Positions 1 through 14,800 are shown, numbered from the stretch's first letter. The stretch: 64,000 nucleotides of DNA from Cunninghamella blakesleeana (GCA_017871115.1 JAFCIZ010000002.1:1261501-1325500); one strand, 5' to 3'. The notes: generated from the letters alone by a model not told the origin. Program-made: numbers and translations.

Positions 1-294
1 CATTCCATATTTAAGTGTGCGTTTATATACATACATATACATTTATAAAGCTAATATCTAAAAAATTTGAACTCAAATTTTAAATTTATAAATATATAGT
101 TGTACCAACAGGCGATATTTACTTTGCAGTGATAAAAAAAATATAGGTTATATTAAAACAGTAAAATGAAGGAAGAATTCATGCCAAATAACAAACTCCG
201 AGTGTAAATATTTTTTTTATTTAAATCCAGTTCGAATGTAAAAGAATATAAAACACGTATCTTTTACTACCGTCATTATATATATATATATATA

Positions 295-1089
295 CTAAGC
301 AAATTTAACGATAACGCTGACTGTACCGCGAGAACCTGAGCCTATATTAATATATATCGAAATATGGGTATATATATATATAATTGTGATAGTAATAGCA
401 ATAAAAATTTTAATAATAATAAAACAGATCAAACTTGTATTAGTATCTTTTACAAGTCTAACACGCGTCTTTTATATTTATATATTGATGTTAATATTTT
501 CATATTTGATTATTTACCAAATCTACCGGGTAAGTTTACTTCTTCTTTAATTAATCCAACATCGCCGATCAAAAGAGGTTTAATATCAAGCTCACCTTCA
601 CCAATTTTATCAGAATGAATGAGATCTTTGTCCAGGACTTTAAGATATAGATGTTGGTGCCGAGAACCTTGTACAAGATTAAAAACTAACGTTTCATTCC
701 ATTCTGGAGAACTAGAATTTTTGATAACTGACGTATGCTGTTTGTATTTTTCATCAAACCAAGCCTCACTATCATTTTTTTTAATATAAAAGATAAAGCG
801 GAATAAAAAGAAATAAAAAAGAAAGGGGGAAAGAAAAGCAGTATATTGACATAAATATATGTATATATGAATGTGTTATAAGTATGTGTTATAATATAGT
901 ATAATATAATGATGTTTACACATAGGGATCATTTCTACCAACATCCTCACTATCTAAATTTTTAGCAGACACTTTATTTTTTTTTATTTTTTTAATGCTA
1001 ATTAATAATAATAACTTTTATAATAATAATGTTCGAATAAAAAAATTCTAAAAGTATATATTACCAATGGTAACCGCAACAGAAGGCAT
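295..1089 (-). CDS. Stand-alone C2-domain protein
   Basis: Four exons (1089-1065, 971-920, 768-518, 341-295) join in frame through GT-AG introns to give 124 residues ending in TAG. The product is essentially one C2 domain: it opens MPSVAVTIVSAKNLDSEDVG, has the NDPYVEAWF loop that usually carries a calcium-binding Asp, then the SSPEWNETLVF strand and KVLDKDLIHSDKIGEGEL, which supplies further acidic loop residues. There is no signal peptide or membrane segment. C2 domains of this size bind phospholipid, often with calcium, and small single-C2 proteins are common in fungi and plants. The specific role is unknown. The length matches one complete C2 fold, so it does not look truncated. The upstream neighbour on the same strand is SMG9, with about 490 bases between. 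Confidence 0.85.
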
Positions 1090-1577
1090 TTTAAAATGTT
1101 ATAATTTTATAAATTATATATATTAAAAAAAAGAAAAAGAAAAAGAAAAAGAAAAAGAAAAAGAAAACAAAAAAACAAAAAAAAAAACAAAAAAACAAAA
1201 AAACAAAAAAACAAAAAAACAAAAAAACAAAAAACAAAAAGACAGAGTGAAAAATAGACAGATTTTTTTATTAATAAAAGGATCAAATTTTTAAAAGCAG
1301 TTTTTTTTTGGAAAAAATTTAAAAAGTGATTCTAGAAAAATAGAATGCTATTGTATTTTATAAAATCAATATATTTTCAAAACTATTTTTCAAATTTATT
1401 AAATTTTACAATAGATTAATTCATCGCAGAAAAATAGGATGCATTTTTAAGTAAATACAATAATAGCTATATTTACCCCATAAATCTAAGATAACCCATC
1501 AAAATTAATTATGTGTATATAGGTATGGTTTTTTTTTCTCAAATATTACTCCAAATTAAATTTCTTTTCAATTGTAT
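1090..1577. other. Intergenic DNA between C2 gene and SMG9
   Basis: This stretch serves as promoter for the C2 gene and 3' flank for SMG9. It holds the simple-sequence block at 1125-1241 and otherwise A+T-rich DNA. No coding exon was seen. Confidence 0.6.
1125..1241. repeat. Compound AAAAAG / AAAAAAC minisatellite
   Basis: A strand-asymmetric A-rich block: about five AAAAAG units are followed by about ten A6-7C units. It lies just upstream of the C2 gene start at 1089, so it sits in that gene's promoter or 5' leader. Confidence 0.9.
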
Positions 1578-3726
1578 CTATCCATCACGTAGCTTCCTTA
1601 CTACTTTCAAATATTCACTAATATATTCGGATTTATGTACCAATTCGTAAAGTTTTACTGTATTTTTAAACCTAATAATAAAAGTGTAATAATAATAACA
1701 ATAATAATAATAATAATAAATAAGAGTAAATTAAATTGTAAAAAATGCTTTATTATTACCATTCTTTTTCTGAGACTTGTCCTTTTTTTCCCGGTCTTCG
1801 TGGAGCTGACATAACATGGTTTCTTAAATTTGATACTATATCATAAAAGCTTTCTACTTCATTTTCATCATTTCCTATATTATTATTTGACGAATTTATA
1901 TTTTGATTGTAAGGTAGAAAATACAGATTAAGCATATCTCTAATATTATCATCTTTGTTCATATAAGCAGGTAATATATTTCCAAGTGAACCTATGCCTT
2001 AAAAAAATAAAACGTAAAAAAAAATAAGAGTATGAAGGATAAATGAGATGTAATATTTTTTTTTTATTTTTTTTTATTTTTGCAGTATATGATTTTATTA
2101 TCCGTTATCCATTCTAAATTTGATATTAAATCTTATTCGTTTTTTAAGTGTACCTGTAGTCTTTAATTGAGATTCACCAAATGCCTTGCTTAATACAGTT
2201 TGTACGCTTTTATATTTCACCCAAGTAAAGTCATCCTCTTGGCATTTGTTGCAAGTAAATACTACCATAATATAATAATAATAATAATAATAATAACATT
2301 AATATATATATATTATAATAGTAATTATAATAATCATTACCAATATCAGGATAATAATTCACATCTGGTTGCGTTTGTCCAAAATGATTAGGAGGTATCA
2401 ATGGAAAATCAGGTATCTGGAATTTTAACATTTCAGCTCTTCGAAGAAAATGAATAACATCCATATCTACAGCTGTGCCATTAAAAACAACTACAATTAC
2501 ATTACAGATTGATAAAAGGAACACTAAATTATATAAAGACTACATATCATATTATTAAAATAAGCTCGTAAGATTATATACCTATATCTACAATGTATGT
2601 ATTTATATTTATGAATATATATAGGTATTAATACTTACATCCATTTCTAACCATGTGTCAGGCTGTGAATCTAACTGGTAATGACGAAGAGCTTTTTCAA
2701 ACACTGACCAACTTAATATAGGCTAAAAAGAATATTTTAATTATGTTAATATAGTTGTGAATTAATATCGCATTATATATTTTTTAAAATATATATATAT
2801 ATATATATTTACTTCTGTATCTAAAAGAATCATTCGTTCGGGACAAACATACATATCAATACCATTTGTTTTATGACCATGAGCTAAAAATAAATCGTTT
2901 GATTGTGATGCAAAAGCCTTCAAATATTGTTAAAAGTAATGAAATAAATGTGAATATTATTGAATATATATATATTATCATAATAATAAATTATTTTATT
3001 TTATTTTGTTTAAAAATATAAATCTTACATGAATTGGATCTGGAGTAAAATGGGACAAGATAGTAGATTTTCCAACACCTTGTTGACCAATAACTCCAAC
3101 TACAAAATGACCAGGGTAATCCGCTAAGACCTATGTTATTTATATTTTTTACATCAGTGTAAGATATTTGATAATGTATTGTATCTATTAACTATATTAT
3201 GCAATATTATTCTCTCCTACCTTCAAGACACTTTCATTATTAAAATGTTCATTGCGACGATAAAAAGGTACTACAAGTGAGCTTGATTTATTTTTTATTG
3301 ACGATGTATTTGATGGTGGTATCTGTGATGATACTGTTGTTGTTGGCGAAGGTATTGAAGGAGTGATATTTGATTTTGTTTGAGATTGGTGTTTTTTTAT
3401 CGACTGTCGAGAAAGTGGGGGTTGCTGATTAGCTTGGAGGACATTAATAGTTGGCTTTTGTCTTGGTGAATCCACCGCTGACGATGAATCCCCATTATTA
3501 TTGAATCCATTTTTTTTTATTGGCTGTGAATATTGTCTTCGATCGCGTCGTTCAAGAATAACTGGTGGTTGATTTCCATTTTGCTCATGATCCTACGCAT
3601 TGATAAAATGTATAATTTTATTGATTTTTTCTTATATAGATAAGTCTACATATATAATTCATATGTCTATTATAATACCTTAACATGATTACGATTTGAA
3701 TCACGTGCTCTTCTATTAGACTTCAT
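1578..3726 (-). CDS. SMG9: SMG9-like nonsense-mediated decay factor
   Basis: Nine exons on the minus strand. Exon 1 starts at 3726 with a short basic peptide. Exon 2 is a disordered Ser/Pro/Gln-rich segment. The core then has GVIGQQGVGKSTILSHF, a P-loop-like nucleotide-binding motif, followed by the HGHKTNGIDMYV and RMILLDTE strands, a VVVFNG strand and DVIHFLRRAEMLK. This order is that of SMG9, which pairs with SMG8 to regulate the SMG1 kinase in nonsense-mediated decay. The last exon (1671-1578) is separated by an intron from the obvious frame, which otherwise reads into a stop at about 1756. Splicing TG|G restores the conserved EKEW-FK transition and adds about 31 residues resembling the human SMG9 C-terminus. 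Budding yeast lacks SMG8/9, so this points to a basal fungal gene set. Confidence 0.85.
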
Positions 3727-3786
3727 TATTATTTCGCCATTAAAATAAATAAAAACAAATAAATTACAAGATTAAGAAATGAGCAC

Positions 3787-3818
<32 letters not shown>

Positions 3819-5464
3819 CGTATTAATTTTTTAAAAGAAAATAAAGCAACGGAATTTCAAATAATTTTAAAATTCACTTTTATTTAGGTTCATATAGACA
3901 GCAACCTACTACAATATTCAAAATCTATAAATACCTTAATCTTATAGTATTCTCCTTGTATATTCAGGATATTTAAATTATTTTATTCTATAATAATTCA
4001 ACTATCAAATATAATATACTATGGCTTAATCATAACATGTAGATACTCAAAATGGGCTGCTTTTATAATTCATATTTTTTTAATACGTAGGGTTTAAAGA
4101 CGAGCCTAACTTTGAAAAGGTATGGTATTTTACTTTTAATTTACTATTCTTGAATAAAGGAATTATTGTGCAACAAAAGTACGCTTTCACTTTTTTAAAA
4201 AGAAACTTACATGAAAAAGAAATATGAAAAATAAATAGAATACGAAAAAAAGTATTTATTTTATTCGTCTACAATTATTAGTATGGGCTAGATGCATCAC
4301 TGGCGCAGGGTGATTTACCAAGAAGAAAAAAAAAAGAGCTTTTTATTATACATCTATAAAGAATTCTAAAAAGCCCGCATATGCTTATTTTTTTATTCGT
4401 CTGATATTTGATTATTTATTCAACTTATTGTTTACTTCCCTTATATTATCGAGAGTTTTGTTCCCAATAAAAAAATAATCTTTTAAAATATTTACATATC
4501 TTTTTAATTATAGTTACTTTATACGATAATAATTAGTATTATAGATTCCGTTTATTAATACTATACATACTCTTTTTCTTTTTATGAATATATACTCTAC
4601 CTTATTCCTTTATATATTATTCTATTTTTTTATTTATTTTTTTATGTATAATTGATTCCAAAATAAATGAAAATTGTTGTAAATAAAACGTTGTTATTTT
4701 GTGATACTATCAAATTTTACTGTTGTCGTTAATATATCAACTGTTTTTTATATATGAAATATTACTTTAATAAGCTAGTTATACTATTCACGTTCCTTTT
4801 TAATTTACAAATTATAAATGCAATCGAATAGTGTTTTACTTATGATTAATGTCATTGATATTTAAATTAAGTTAAAAAAATCCTAGTTCTGTATATAATG
4901 TTTTTAATTGATGATGCCTGCTGATACAAAGAATTTTGTATTTATGTTTTCATTTCAAATAGATAAATACAGTATCATTTGATTGATGCAATTTAGGGTT
5001 GAACAATATATACTTTGAATAAAAAAATTACTTTAAATTTATTCCGATCCGTTAATTTCTTTGTTGTAAACTTTATTGCATGTATATTTAACAAAACTTA
5101 AGCCTTGATTTAATCTATTCTGAATTTATCATTATAGTATATCTATTTTTATTTTTATTTTTATCGATCATTCTATTAATGCTTTTAAAAAATATCACTA
5201 ATACAAAAGATAAAATCAAAATACAGACAATAATTTAATAATTATATCATGCTCTGAAAATTTTATAATGCAATAGTTTTACTAATACCATTTGAATAAA
5301 AAGTTTATAAAGCATAAAAACAGTATTAGATGTAGAAAGAGTCAGAGTACAAAAATTAAATCTCAGCCTTTTACCGGAATTTGCTTTTTTTAGGTGGATA
5401 AAGCCTAGGCTTACGAATTTTTTCTCTCTTTTCTTGTTTTTTTAAAAAAATATTTGTTTATAAA
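3727..5464. other. Gene-poor A+T-rich intergenic DNA
   Basis: About 1.7 kb between the divergent starts of SMG9 and the Dabb gene. It contains a 25-base A tract at 3787-3811 close to the SMG9 start and many short T tracts. I read both strands and saw no sustained coding frame, tRNA or repeat beyond simple sequence. A shared promoter is expected at each end. Confidence 0.6.
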
Positions 5465-6133
5465 ATGACTATTGTTCATATTGGTAAATATAAGTGCTAT
5501 GTATTATAATATGTATATATAAACACTTGAAAATGAATATATATATATATATATGCATGTATTATTAGTTTCGACAGTTATATTTTAATATTTAAAAAAA
5601 AAAAACTTTTATTTCTTTCTATTCTTTATTGTTTATATAGTTATTGTCAAGTTCCATCCCGAAGTCAACGACACGGTTAAACAGCAAGTTTTAGATGATG
5701 TATTAGCTCTCAAAAACTCCATTCCTCAAATTATAAAAGCTTCCGCCGGAAAAAATTTTACTAATAGAAGTCAAGGCTTTGATTGGGGTAAATATGCTTA
5801 TTATATAATAAAATATTTAATAACTATCAAAAGTGATTAAAAAGTAACGCGTAAATGGGATTTAAATAAAGCAATCACTTATCCATACCATACTATATTT
5901 GCATATTTCTTAGGTTGGGTTGTTGAATTAGAAAGCAAAGAGGTATAGTTTTTATTATTTATTATTTTTTATTATTATATAATATTATATAAACATTGTA
6001 TATATTTATTTAAATATTATATTTAATATATTAGGATTTATCTACTTATTCTAGCCATCCTGAACATCAGGTGTTCCTTAGTAAATACAAATCTTTATTC
6101 TCTGATCTTATTGCTGTTGATTATGAAAATTAG
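5465..6133 (+). CDS. Dabb (stress-responsive A/B barrel) protein
   Basis: Four exons (5465-5483, 5641-5787, 5914-5942, 6035-6133) join to 97 residues. The sequence shows the Dabb pattern: MTIVHIVIVKFHPEVND with the family's early H-x3-KF, a helix DVLALKNSIPQI, the NRSQGFDWGWVVELESKEDL strand-helix segment, the S-x-HPEHQVF motif and a final strand FSDLIAVDYEN. Dabb proteins form small dimeric alpha/beta barrels; members include plant boiling-stable and salt-stress proteins and some polyketide cyclases. The sequence does not show which activity applies here. The length is typical and all three introns keep frame, so the gene looks intact. It precedes the Mam3-like gene on the same strand. Confidence 0.85.
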
Positions 6134-6354
6134 ATAAAAAAAAAACGTGTCAAGATGAATCGCTCACTTTTTTCGGTTTTTGAATTTTTTTAAAAACTTT
6201 CATGATTTTTTATCCTTTTATATCTATTTTTTTTATCTGCGGAGATATATGAACCCTTTTTTTTTAAAACAATAAATTTTTTTAACAATCCCATCTTTTT
6301 TTTTTCTTTCTTTCTATTTATTTTTTTATCTTTTCTTCTTCTCATCCCCCATCA

Positions 6355-6577
6355 ATGATTCAATATGCTAATCATAGATTTATTTTACTATCCTCAATAT
6401 CATTAATATCTAAAGTGTGCGGTTATCCTATTGATAATATTATAACTTCAAAAAGTGGTGTTTTATCTCCTGGTGCTTATTTTGGAGAAATTATTTTAGT
6501 TGTCTTTCTTGTTTTATTAGGTGGTATCTTTGCTGGTAATGATAAAAAAATACCTTAAATGCACATATACGTACATG

Positions 6578-6612
<35 letters not shown>

Positions 6613-8606
6613 TTTATAAAGTTAATATAAATAAAGAGTATGTATAATATTTTATATTTTTATATATGCATATGTATATATATTTAGGTTTGACACTTGG
6701 TTTAATGGGTTTGGACGAAACTAATCTTCAGGTTCTTGTTGAAACAGGTACTGAATCGGAAAAAAAAAATGCAAAGAAGGTATTGGGATTAATTACAGGA
6801 AAAAGGCACTGGTTACTTGTTACTTTACTTTTGTCCAATGTTGTAGTGAACGAAACACTTCCGATTATTCTTCATGGTGTTATTGGTGGTGGTTGGCAAG
6901 CTGTTGCTCTATCTACTGCTTTGATCGTCATTTTTGGAGAGTAAGTGATGATTAGATAATATTGATATGATATGAAGTACCAATAAAGTGGTGCTTATCA
7001 TTATTAACTTTTATTTTACTTTATTTTTTACTATGTATTTTAGAGTATTGCCTCAATGTAATGTAAACTGCTAATCAAGCATAAATGAATTATTAAGTCG
7101 ATATTATTTTTGGTTATATCAATTAGCTGATATATATTTTTTATTTTATTTGACATATTTATCTTTGTAGCTATTTGTGTTAGATATGGTTTAACTATTG
7201 GCGCGAAAACAGCAGAGTAATTAGTTAATTGACATATATAATATGCAATATTTTACTATTACCATTACTGATTTTTTTGTTCTTATTTTCTTCATTTTTT
7301 TAAAAAAATAATTAGTATGGTATTAGTGTTTATGTATATAATGTATCCAATAGCTTATCCAACAGCTTTACTGTTAGATTATTTCCTTGGAGAATCCCAT
7401 GGAACAGTATATAAAAAAGCAGGTAAGCACACATTTCTATTTTACATAATATATATAGAAAGGTAAGTAATTAAAAGAGCTTTTATTTATTTATTTATAT
7501 ATTCCATTTATTTAGGTCTTAAAACACTTGTATCATTACACCAAGCCGTCAACCCTTCAGATGCGGATGCTTTAACTATAGATGAAGTAACCATGATCAG
7601 TGCTGTTCTTGATTTACGGTCCAAATCAGTGGAAACAATTATGACACCAATTGAAGACGTTTTCACTTTATCAACAGAAGATATTTTAAATGAAAAAGTT
7701 GTTGACAAGGTAACAATCATGATTTATAAAAATAATACGCATATTAAAAAGATAAAAAATAGAATATAAAAAAATATTCATGAGTATATTTTAATTATAT
7801 GATATTATTTTATTTACAATATTTTTATAATAATAAAAATGTAGATTTTATCAAATGGATATTCTCGTATTCCTATCCATGCACCTAATGAACCTCTTAA
7901 TTTTGTTGGAATGCTTTTAACTAAACTACTTATTACTTATGATCCTGAAGACGCACTACCAGTAAAAGAATTACCAATCAGTACATTACCAGAAACTGGT
8001 CCAGATACTAGTTGTTTGGACATATTAAATTTTTTTCAAGAAGGGAAAAGTAAATCAATAACAATAATAATAATAATAATAATAATAAATATTAAATATA
8101 TAGATAAAAAATTGATCATGGTCTTTATTTTATATTTTATTTTTTTAAAAAAAAGGTCATATGGTACTAGTTTCTGAAAATCCTGGTGGTAGCGATGGGG
8201 CGATTGGTGTTATTACCTTAGAGGATGTTATAGAAGAATTGATTGGCGAAGAAATTGTTGATGAAACTGACGTATACATTGATGGTAATAATAATAATAG
8301 TAATAATTTAGTGATATGTTTATATAAATATATTTTAATTTGGTGTAATTTATTTATTTACCTTTTCATATTTTCTATACAGTGCATAATAAAATTCGTG
8401 TCATTCGACGTCAAACAGCACATCGCCGTGGAAGTACTCGTATGAATCGTATATTAAGTCAGCAACGAAATAAAAGTAAACCAATTAATGACAAACAGAT
8501 TGAACCATTTTATAAAGGAGGTGCAATTGCAACATCTTATGAAGGTGGAAATGTCATAGGATCTCAAGCAACTGAAAGGACGTCCTTATTAAGCACCTCA
8601 AATTAA
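6355..8606 (+). CDS. MAM3: CNNM/Mam3 family transporter (DUF21 + CBS pair)
   Basis: About nine exons encode roughly 455 residues. A short lumenal N-terminus is followed by the DUF21 (CNNM transmembrane) domain: [48 protein letters not shown], the signature VLPQSICVRYGL, and [21 protein letters not shown] tandem CBS region comes next, beginning [18 protein letters not shown] and ending [25 protein letters not shown]. The tail is basic and ends [11 protein letters not shown]. Homologues are CNNM magnesium transporters or regulators and yeast Mam3, a vacuolar membrane protein involved in metal homeostasis. The exon encoding VLPQ is very short, and the Gln-Ser join across it recreates the family motif. 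The C-terminal cyclic-nucleotide-binding-like domain of animal CNNMs is not seen. Confidence 0.9.
6582..6610. repeat. (AT)n microsatellite in Mam3 intron 1
   Basis: An uninterrupted AT dinucleotide run inside the first intron of the Mam3-like gene. Confidence 0.9.
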
Positions 8607-8851
8607 TTTAAAATATACTATGTATAGAAAGGTATATAACGAATTAAAGTTTTCTATCTATATTATCGTATCGTCACCATTTAAAGTTTAGATTTATAAT
8701 CCCATTTTGTAATTTTATTAAATATTTATTTTCCCACATTTTTATCGTCTTTCTTTTTCTTTTGTTTATTTAATTCATTTATATATTTCTCTTTTCTCTT
8801 TTCTATTTTTTATATCATTTGTAAAATTTAAATTATTTACTTTCCAAAATA

Positions 8852-9916
<1,065 letters not shown>

Positions 9917-10254
9917 ATAATGTAACATATACATATATATATATATATGTGTGTGTGTGTGTATGTGTGTATTTAGTAAATTAAACTTTTTATATGTTAG
10001 TAAACTTACAACTAATCAATAATAAAGTGAATTTAATATTGAAATTAAGCATGTTTATTGTTTGAAGTGTATGCTTAAATTATTTTTAATATTACTATCG
10101 ATCTTTTTGATTGGTGTTTTATAAAATGAGTAATTTTATAGAAAATGAAGAGTATAATTGATAATTTTATTGTTGTTCGAAAATGATTCTTATTATTTTT
10201 ATTAGTTGATTTTGACACTATCTTTAATTTGGATGGTGAAGATCACTTATAAGC
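9917..10254. other. Convergent intergenic region with AT/GT repeat
   Basis: This separates the 3' ends of the DDAH-like and USB1 genes. An (AT)n run passes into (GT)n at about 9931-9970. AATAAA-like signals are present on the plus strand near 10020. No exon was seen. Confidence 0.6.
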
Positions 10255-11568
10255 TTATTTTAATTCAATATTTACAATCCGATTTCCCATTTTTATATAT
10301 ATAGTGTGTATATTATATTGTACATAAATTAAATCTTCAATTTGTTTTTTGCTGATATTATCCAATGCTTCTTCAATTGGATCTGATTTTAATGACCAAG
10401 CAAAACTAAGATGAAAACGAGGTGGCTAAAACAGATTTTAAATCAATGATAACTTTGCACCTGTTTAATTTTATTAAATTTGTTTAATTTATTAGCTTTT
10501 GCATTAATATTTACCTGATAATATGGTGGTTGTTTGTATTTTATTGCAGTTTGATCGATTCTTTCTACACATTTATTTATCTAACCATTTCGTAATATCA
10601 AGTTAAAAATATGAATAATATTAATATTAAAAATTAATATTCTTTTTCAACCGTCTATTTTTCGTTCAATTAAAATTAAATATGCTATACCTCATTGTAT
10701 CCAAATCCTATTTCGGCTGATAAAAAAAACCTTGTTTTATTTTCATTTTCAAACTTAGTCAATTGGGCAAACGATATACCAAAGCTTCAAAAGAAATACA
10801 TAACAATAAAATGTTTCATATTATATTTGTATATATTAGCAAAGTTATATATGTATACATTATTTTTATTAATTGCATTTACTTATTTATATGCGATAGC
10901 TGACTCTTGATGGATTTAGCAAAACTATCTAATTCATGTTCTTTAAGCAAAAAGCATTTTGATAAGCTGATATGAAGGTCCTTTTCATCAAAGATATGGA
11001 TATTTGAGTTTTGAGAAATAGTATTTAAAATAGACTGGATTTCATCATTGAGGGGAACTATGAATAGGAGAATATGGCGTTAATAGAATAAATATATATT
11101 CTAAATATATATTCGTATAATAATAATAATAATAATCATTACCTTGAATATAAATATGAGTCGCCCAGCTATTTACTACTGCAGGCGTACCTCTTAGTCT
11201 ACCCTGATAATCTTTTTTGTCGGACTCTTTGGCTTCAAGAACTATAATAAAAATAAAAAAAAATATTGATATTAATACTAATAATAACAATAATAATATA
11301 GTTTAAATTGTTACTATTGCGCGCTGTTTACTATTTACCAGGAGAAAAGAATGAAGGTAATTTTGGGATAGTTTGTCTATATAACCAAAAGTATGTTTGT
11401 TGCTTCAATAAATTAAAAAAGAACGGGCAAAAGTATTTTTATATTTTACTTTTTCTTTATTGTTTCTTCTACTGATAAACGCCGCTTTTTACTTGTAGAT
11501 GATAATATTTTTTCATTGTCGCTATATTCTTCGTCGGTTGTTGATTCATAATTTACCAAAGATTTCAT
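10255..11568 (-). CDS. USB1: U6 snRNA phosphodiesterase USB1
   Basis: A multi-exon minus-strand gene of roughly 280 residues. The N-terminus (MKSLVNYESTTDEE) is acidic and low in complexity. The fold then follows USB1: TPAVVNSWATHIYIQ, a first catalytic motif DLHISLSKCF (H-x-S), a central strand-helix unit ENKTRFFLSAEIGFGYNE, and a second motif PRFHLSFAWSLK (H-x-S). It ends near KMGNRIVNIELK. The two His-x-Ser tetrapeptides are the active site of the 2H phosphodiesterase superfamily. USB1 trims the oligo(U) tail of U6 snRNA and leaves a terminal cyclic phosphate; it acts in the nucleus. Exon order and the motif pair are clear, but internal splice sites were only partly resolved. A short exon may be missing from my reading between 10,560 and 10,900. 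Confidence 0.85.
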
Positions 11569-11815
11569 TTTTTTTTTTTTTTTTTTTTTAAAATGAAAAC
11601 AAAAAATTTAAAAAAATTCAAAAAATCAAAAAAAAAAATTAAATCAATAAAAATCGGTGTTTCAATTTAATATCAAAATTGAGTAGTGGTTGTTTATTAT
11701 GCATCATACAAAATAAATATGATTAAATAAAAGGATATAATAAGTTGTGTTGTATTAATGTTGTTATAATTAAAATATGAATATATACATTGTTTTTTTT
11801 AAAATTATATTTTTT

Positions 11816-14800
11816 TCACCATTGATAGAGTGTTTTACTGTGTGGATGATATGGTACAAATGAATCTTCATCGGCTCGAACCATTTTAATAGCAAGATGA
11901 TTTCCCGATTCATCAATACGAATAAATCTATCTCCATCCATAAATCCGGCTACAGGTGATTTGCATCGACTGCTTATTGATGTTTTACTTGATGTTCTAG
12001 AAGGGGTAGGATTAAGTCCATTTTCATTATTAGTTGTACCAACAGCACCTCCTCCACGAATAGTAATACGACCCGATGGAGATAGGCACCGCTCCACTGT
12101 AATATATGTTTCAGTAAATCTTGAATTTCTATTAGCTTCTGAATCTGATATCTTTATACCTTCTTTGCAACCGTGTTCTACACAACAAAAAAAAAAAAAA
12201 AAGATGTTTAGTTATTACGTTGTAAATAATAAAACAAAAACAAAAATAAATAGATACATTATATATTACCTAAGAGAAATTTAGATAATTCAACCCAGCC
12301 TCCACCTACACGTACCATCACCATTTTACTTTGTAGGATTCGACAATAAACAAGGCGTCTATTTGAATTTCCAAACCAATATTTACCAACTTGCCCAGGT
12401 ACTGTGCGAACTTTAAGTCTAGAAGCCTGGTCTTTAACAATGCGTTTCAACTGTACATCCAATTCATTTTGATTATCATTCTCATAAGAGTATAAAGTAG
12501 TCGTTGTAGATGAAGAACTGTATAGTGGTTGCTGTTGTAAGTTTTGTTTTTCAACTTTTTTATTTTTATTAACTAATGCCAATTTAGTAAAAAAATCGTG
12601 TTGAAGTTGCTCAATACATGATTGTAATTCACGTTCTCTGATACCAGCTGAAGCTTTTGAATTTTTCCAACGTTGTTTCCATGATATTAATAAATCGTCA
12701 ACAATTTCAGACGTTTCAATCTTCGTTTTAATCTCTTCTTCAATAATTTTATATACTTTGTCGATTGATTGTGCATGTTGCTTATAATCTTTAATGAATT
12801 TTTTCAATAATTCTTGTAAATCAGATTTAACAAATACACCATTTTCCATTCTAGCATGATAGGGTGCTGCATCCTCAATTGCAATATCAACTGAGTCTGT
12901 TATATTTTCTAACTTTTTAATATAGTCCATCAGTTGTACTGCATTTTCTTGTTTTTTAGCTTTCTTTTGTTTTTCAATAATGGTGCTATTGATGATATCC
13001 TTTAATTGGCTCAGTTCCAAGTGGCGTTGTTGAATGGATTGAACATCATGATACTGATAATTCTTTAAAAGATTTTCTAAACTGGTATCTATGATTTGTT
13101 TATATTCATTATTGATATCCTTTAATTCTTGATGTTCTACAGTAATATTTTGACCAGATAATCGTAATGAATCTACACGTATCTTCATATCGTTTAATTG
13201 ACGAACAACACTATCTAATAGAACTATATGCTGTTGTTGCTCTCTGCTTTTATTAAGTTTATGTTGAATTTTATTATATATATCAGTACAATAATCCCAT
13301 TTTTTGTTGATTTTTTCATCATTGTTGCTTATCAATTCCAACCAAAGTATATATTCTCCTTCATATTGTGAATGATTTATGAAATCAAAATTATATTTAT
13401 CCTGTTTATGGTAGTTTTCAAAGGTGACAAAGGTTGACATTGTTATTTCTAAAATTTTGTACTGCTGTATATCATTTTGAATTGCGGTGCCATTTAAATC
13501 TTGTATATTAAGAAGATTATAATATAGTTGATCAATATCTTTCAATAATTTAGTATTATTACTTATATGTATATCAACTATTGTAATAAATTGTTGCCAT
13601 TTTAGCTGCCAATTGATAAGTGAATCCAAATCTTCCATGGTTTTAATTAACTCGATTTTTTCATTCATTAATGATTCATAAGGTTGGTTATATTTTTTAA
13701 TCAATGAATCCCGCAATTTACCAATTTCACCTGAGTCAGCTAATTCATCCTTAAACTCAATTATAAAATCTTGAGCATGTTCTATATCAGATTGGTGCGA
13801 GTTTAATATGCTACGTATGTTATTAGTGATATCATAATTGAATTGCTGATCATTTAGTTGTTGCCAATCATGATATGCATTTTGATAAAGTTTGTTGTAT
13901 TTTTTCAGCGTAAACAAATGCTTGACAAATTGTTGGGTTCGTTGATCAATAGTATCTTGGTATCGTTTATACAAAATACTACACTCTTTTGTTTTAAAAT
14001 AGTCATGTAATAATGTTTGTACATGATTTCCAAGGTCCATAGAATCCTCATAGTAAACTATAAAAGCCTCATATTGACTTTGATTATTGATTAAGATAGG
14101 ATCGATGTTTTCATTTAAATTTTTAAGCCAAGGAAGCACAGTATTTAATTGTCTATCCACATTATCAATAATGGCTGACTGATTGGATTGTAAATAATCT
14201 TTATTGTTTAAAATTTTGGATTTGTGAAGTGTCATAGTTTCCAGTGTTGTTTTACATCCAAGTAGTACTTGTCTTGCATCCTTTAATTCAGTATATAATT
14301 TGGCCCATTTATTAAAGATACTAAAATTTCTGACAATAAGTGCTGTATGATGTTGAAGGTTGTGCCAAGATTTATTAATTTGTGATTCAAGCTCTTTTTG
14401 ATGGTTTAATATAAATTCATCATATGTATTTAATGTGATATTGGTAGATGGTGAAATAAGTAATGATGAAAGTAAGTCATGGTATGCTGTTTCCAGTTCC
14501 TGAATCTTTTCCTTCACAATCTTATGTTGATTTGACCATTGAATTTGATGTAATCTCATATAGTCACCCCCATCAGAGAGATTTGCTTTGGCAATATCTT
14601 CACATACCGATGTTGAATCTTTAATAACATCAGTTACCCGAATAAAAAAATGTTCAGCTTCCTGTTGTTGCCTTTGAGTTTTCTGCCAGTCCTTACTATT
14701 TTTATCTAAAACTCTATACATAGAATTCACCCGCTCGATATCTTTTTCAATCATAATTATTGAGTTTGTTGCTGTTTCTGTGTCGACATAAAATTTATTA

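Noticed and set aside
1125..1241. CRISPR-like array
   Set aside because: The repeat units are 6-8 bases and contiguous with no unique spacers; this is a simple-sequence minisatellite in a eukaryotic genome.
3727..5464. tRNA or other RNA gene in the large spacer upstream of the Dabb gene
   Set aside because: No B-box-like GGTTCGA-x-x-CC sequence or cloverleaf-capable stretch was seen on either strand.
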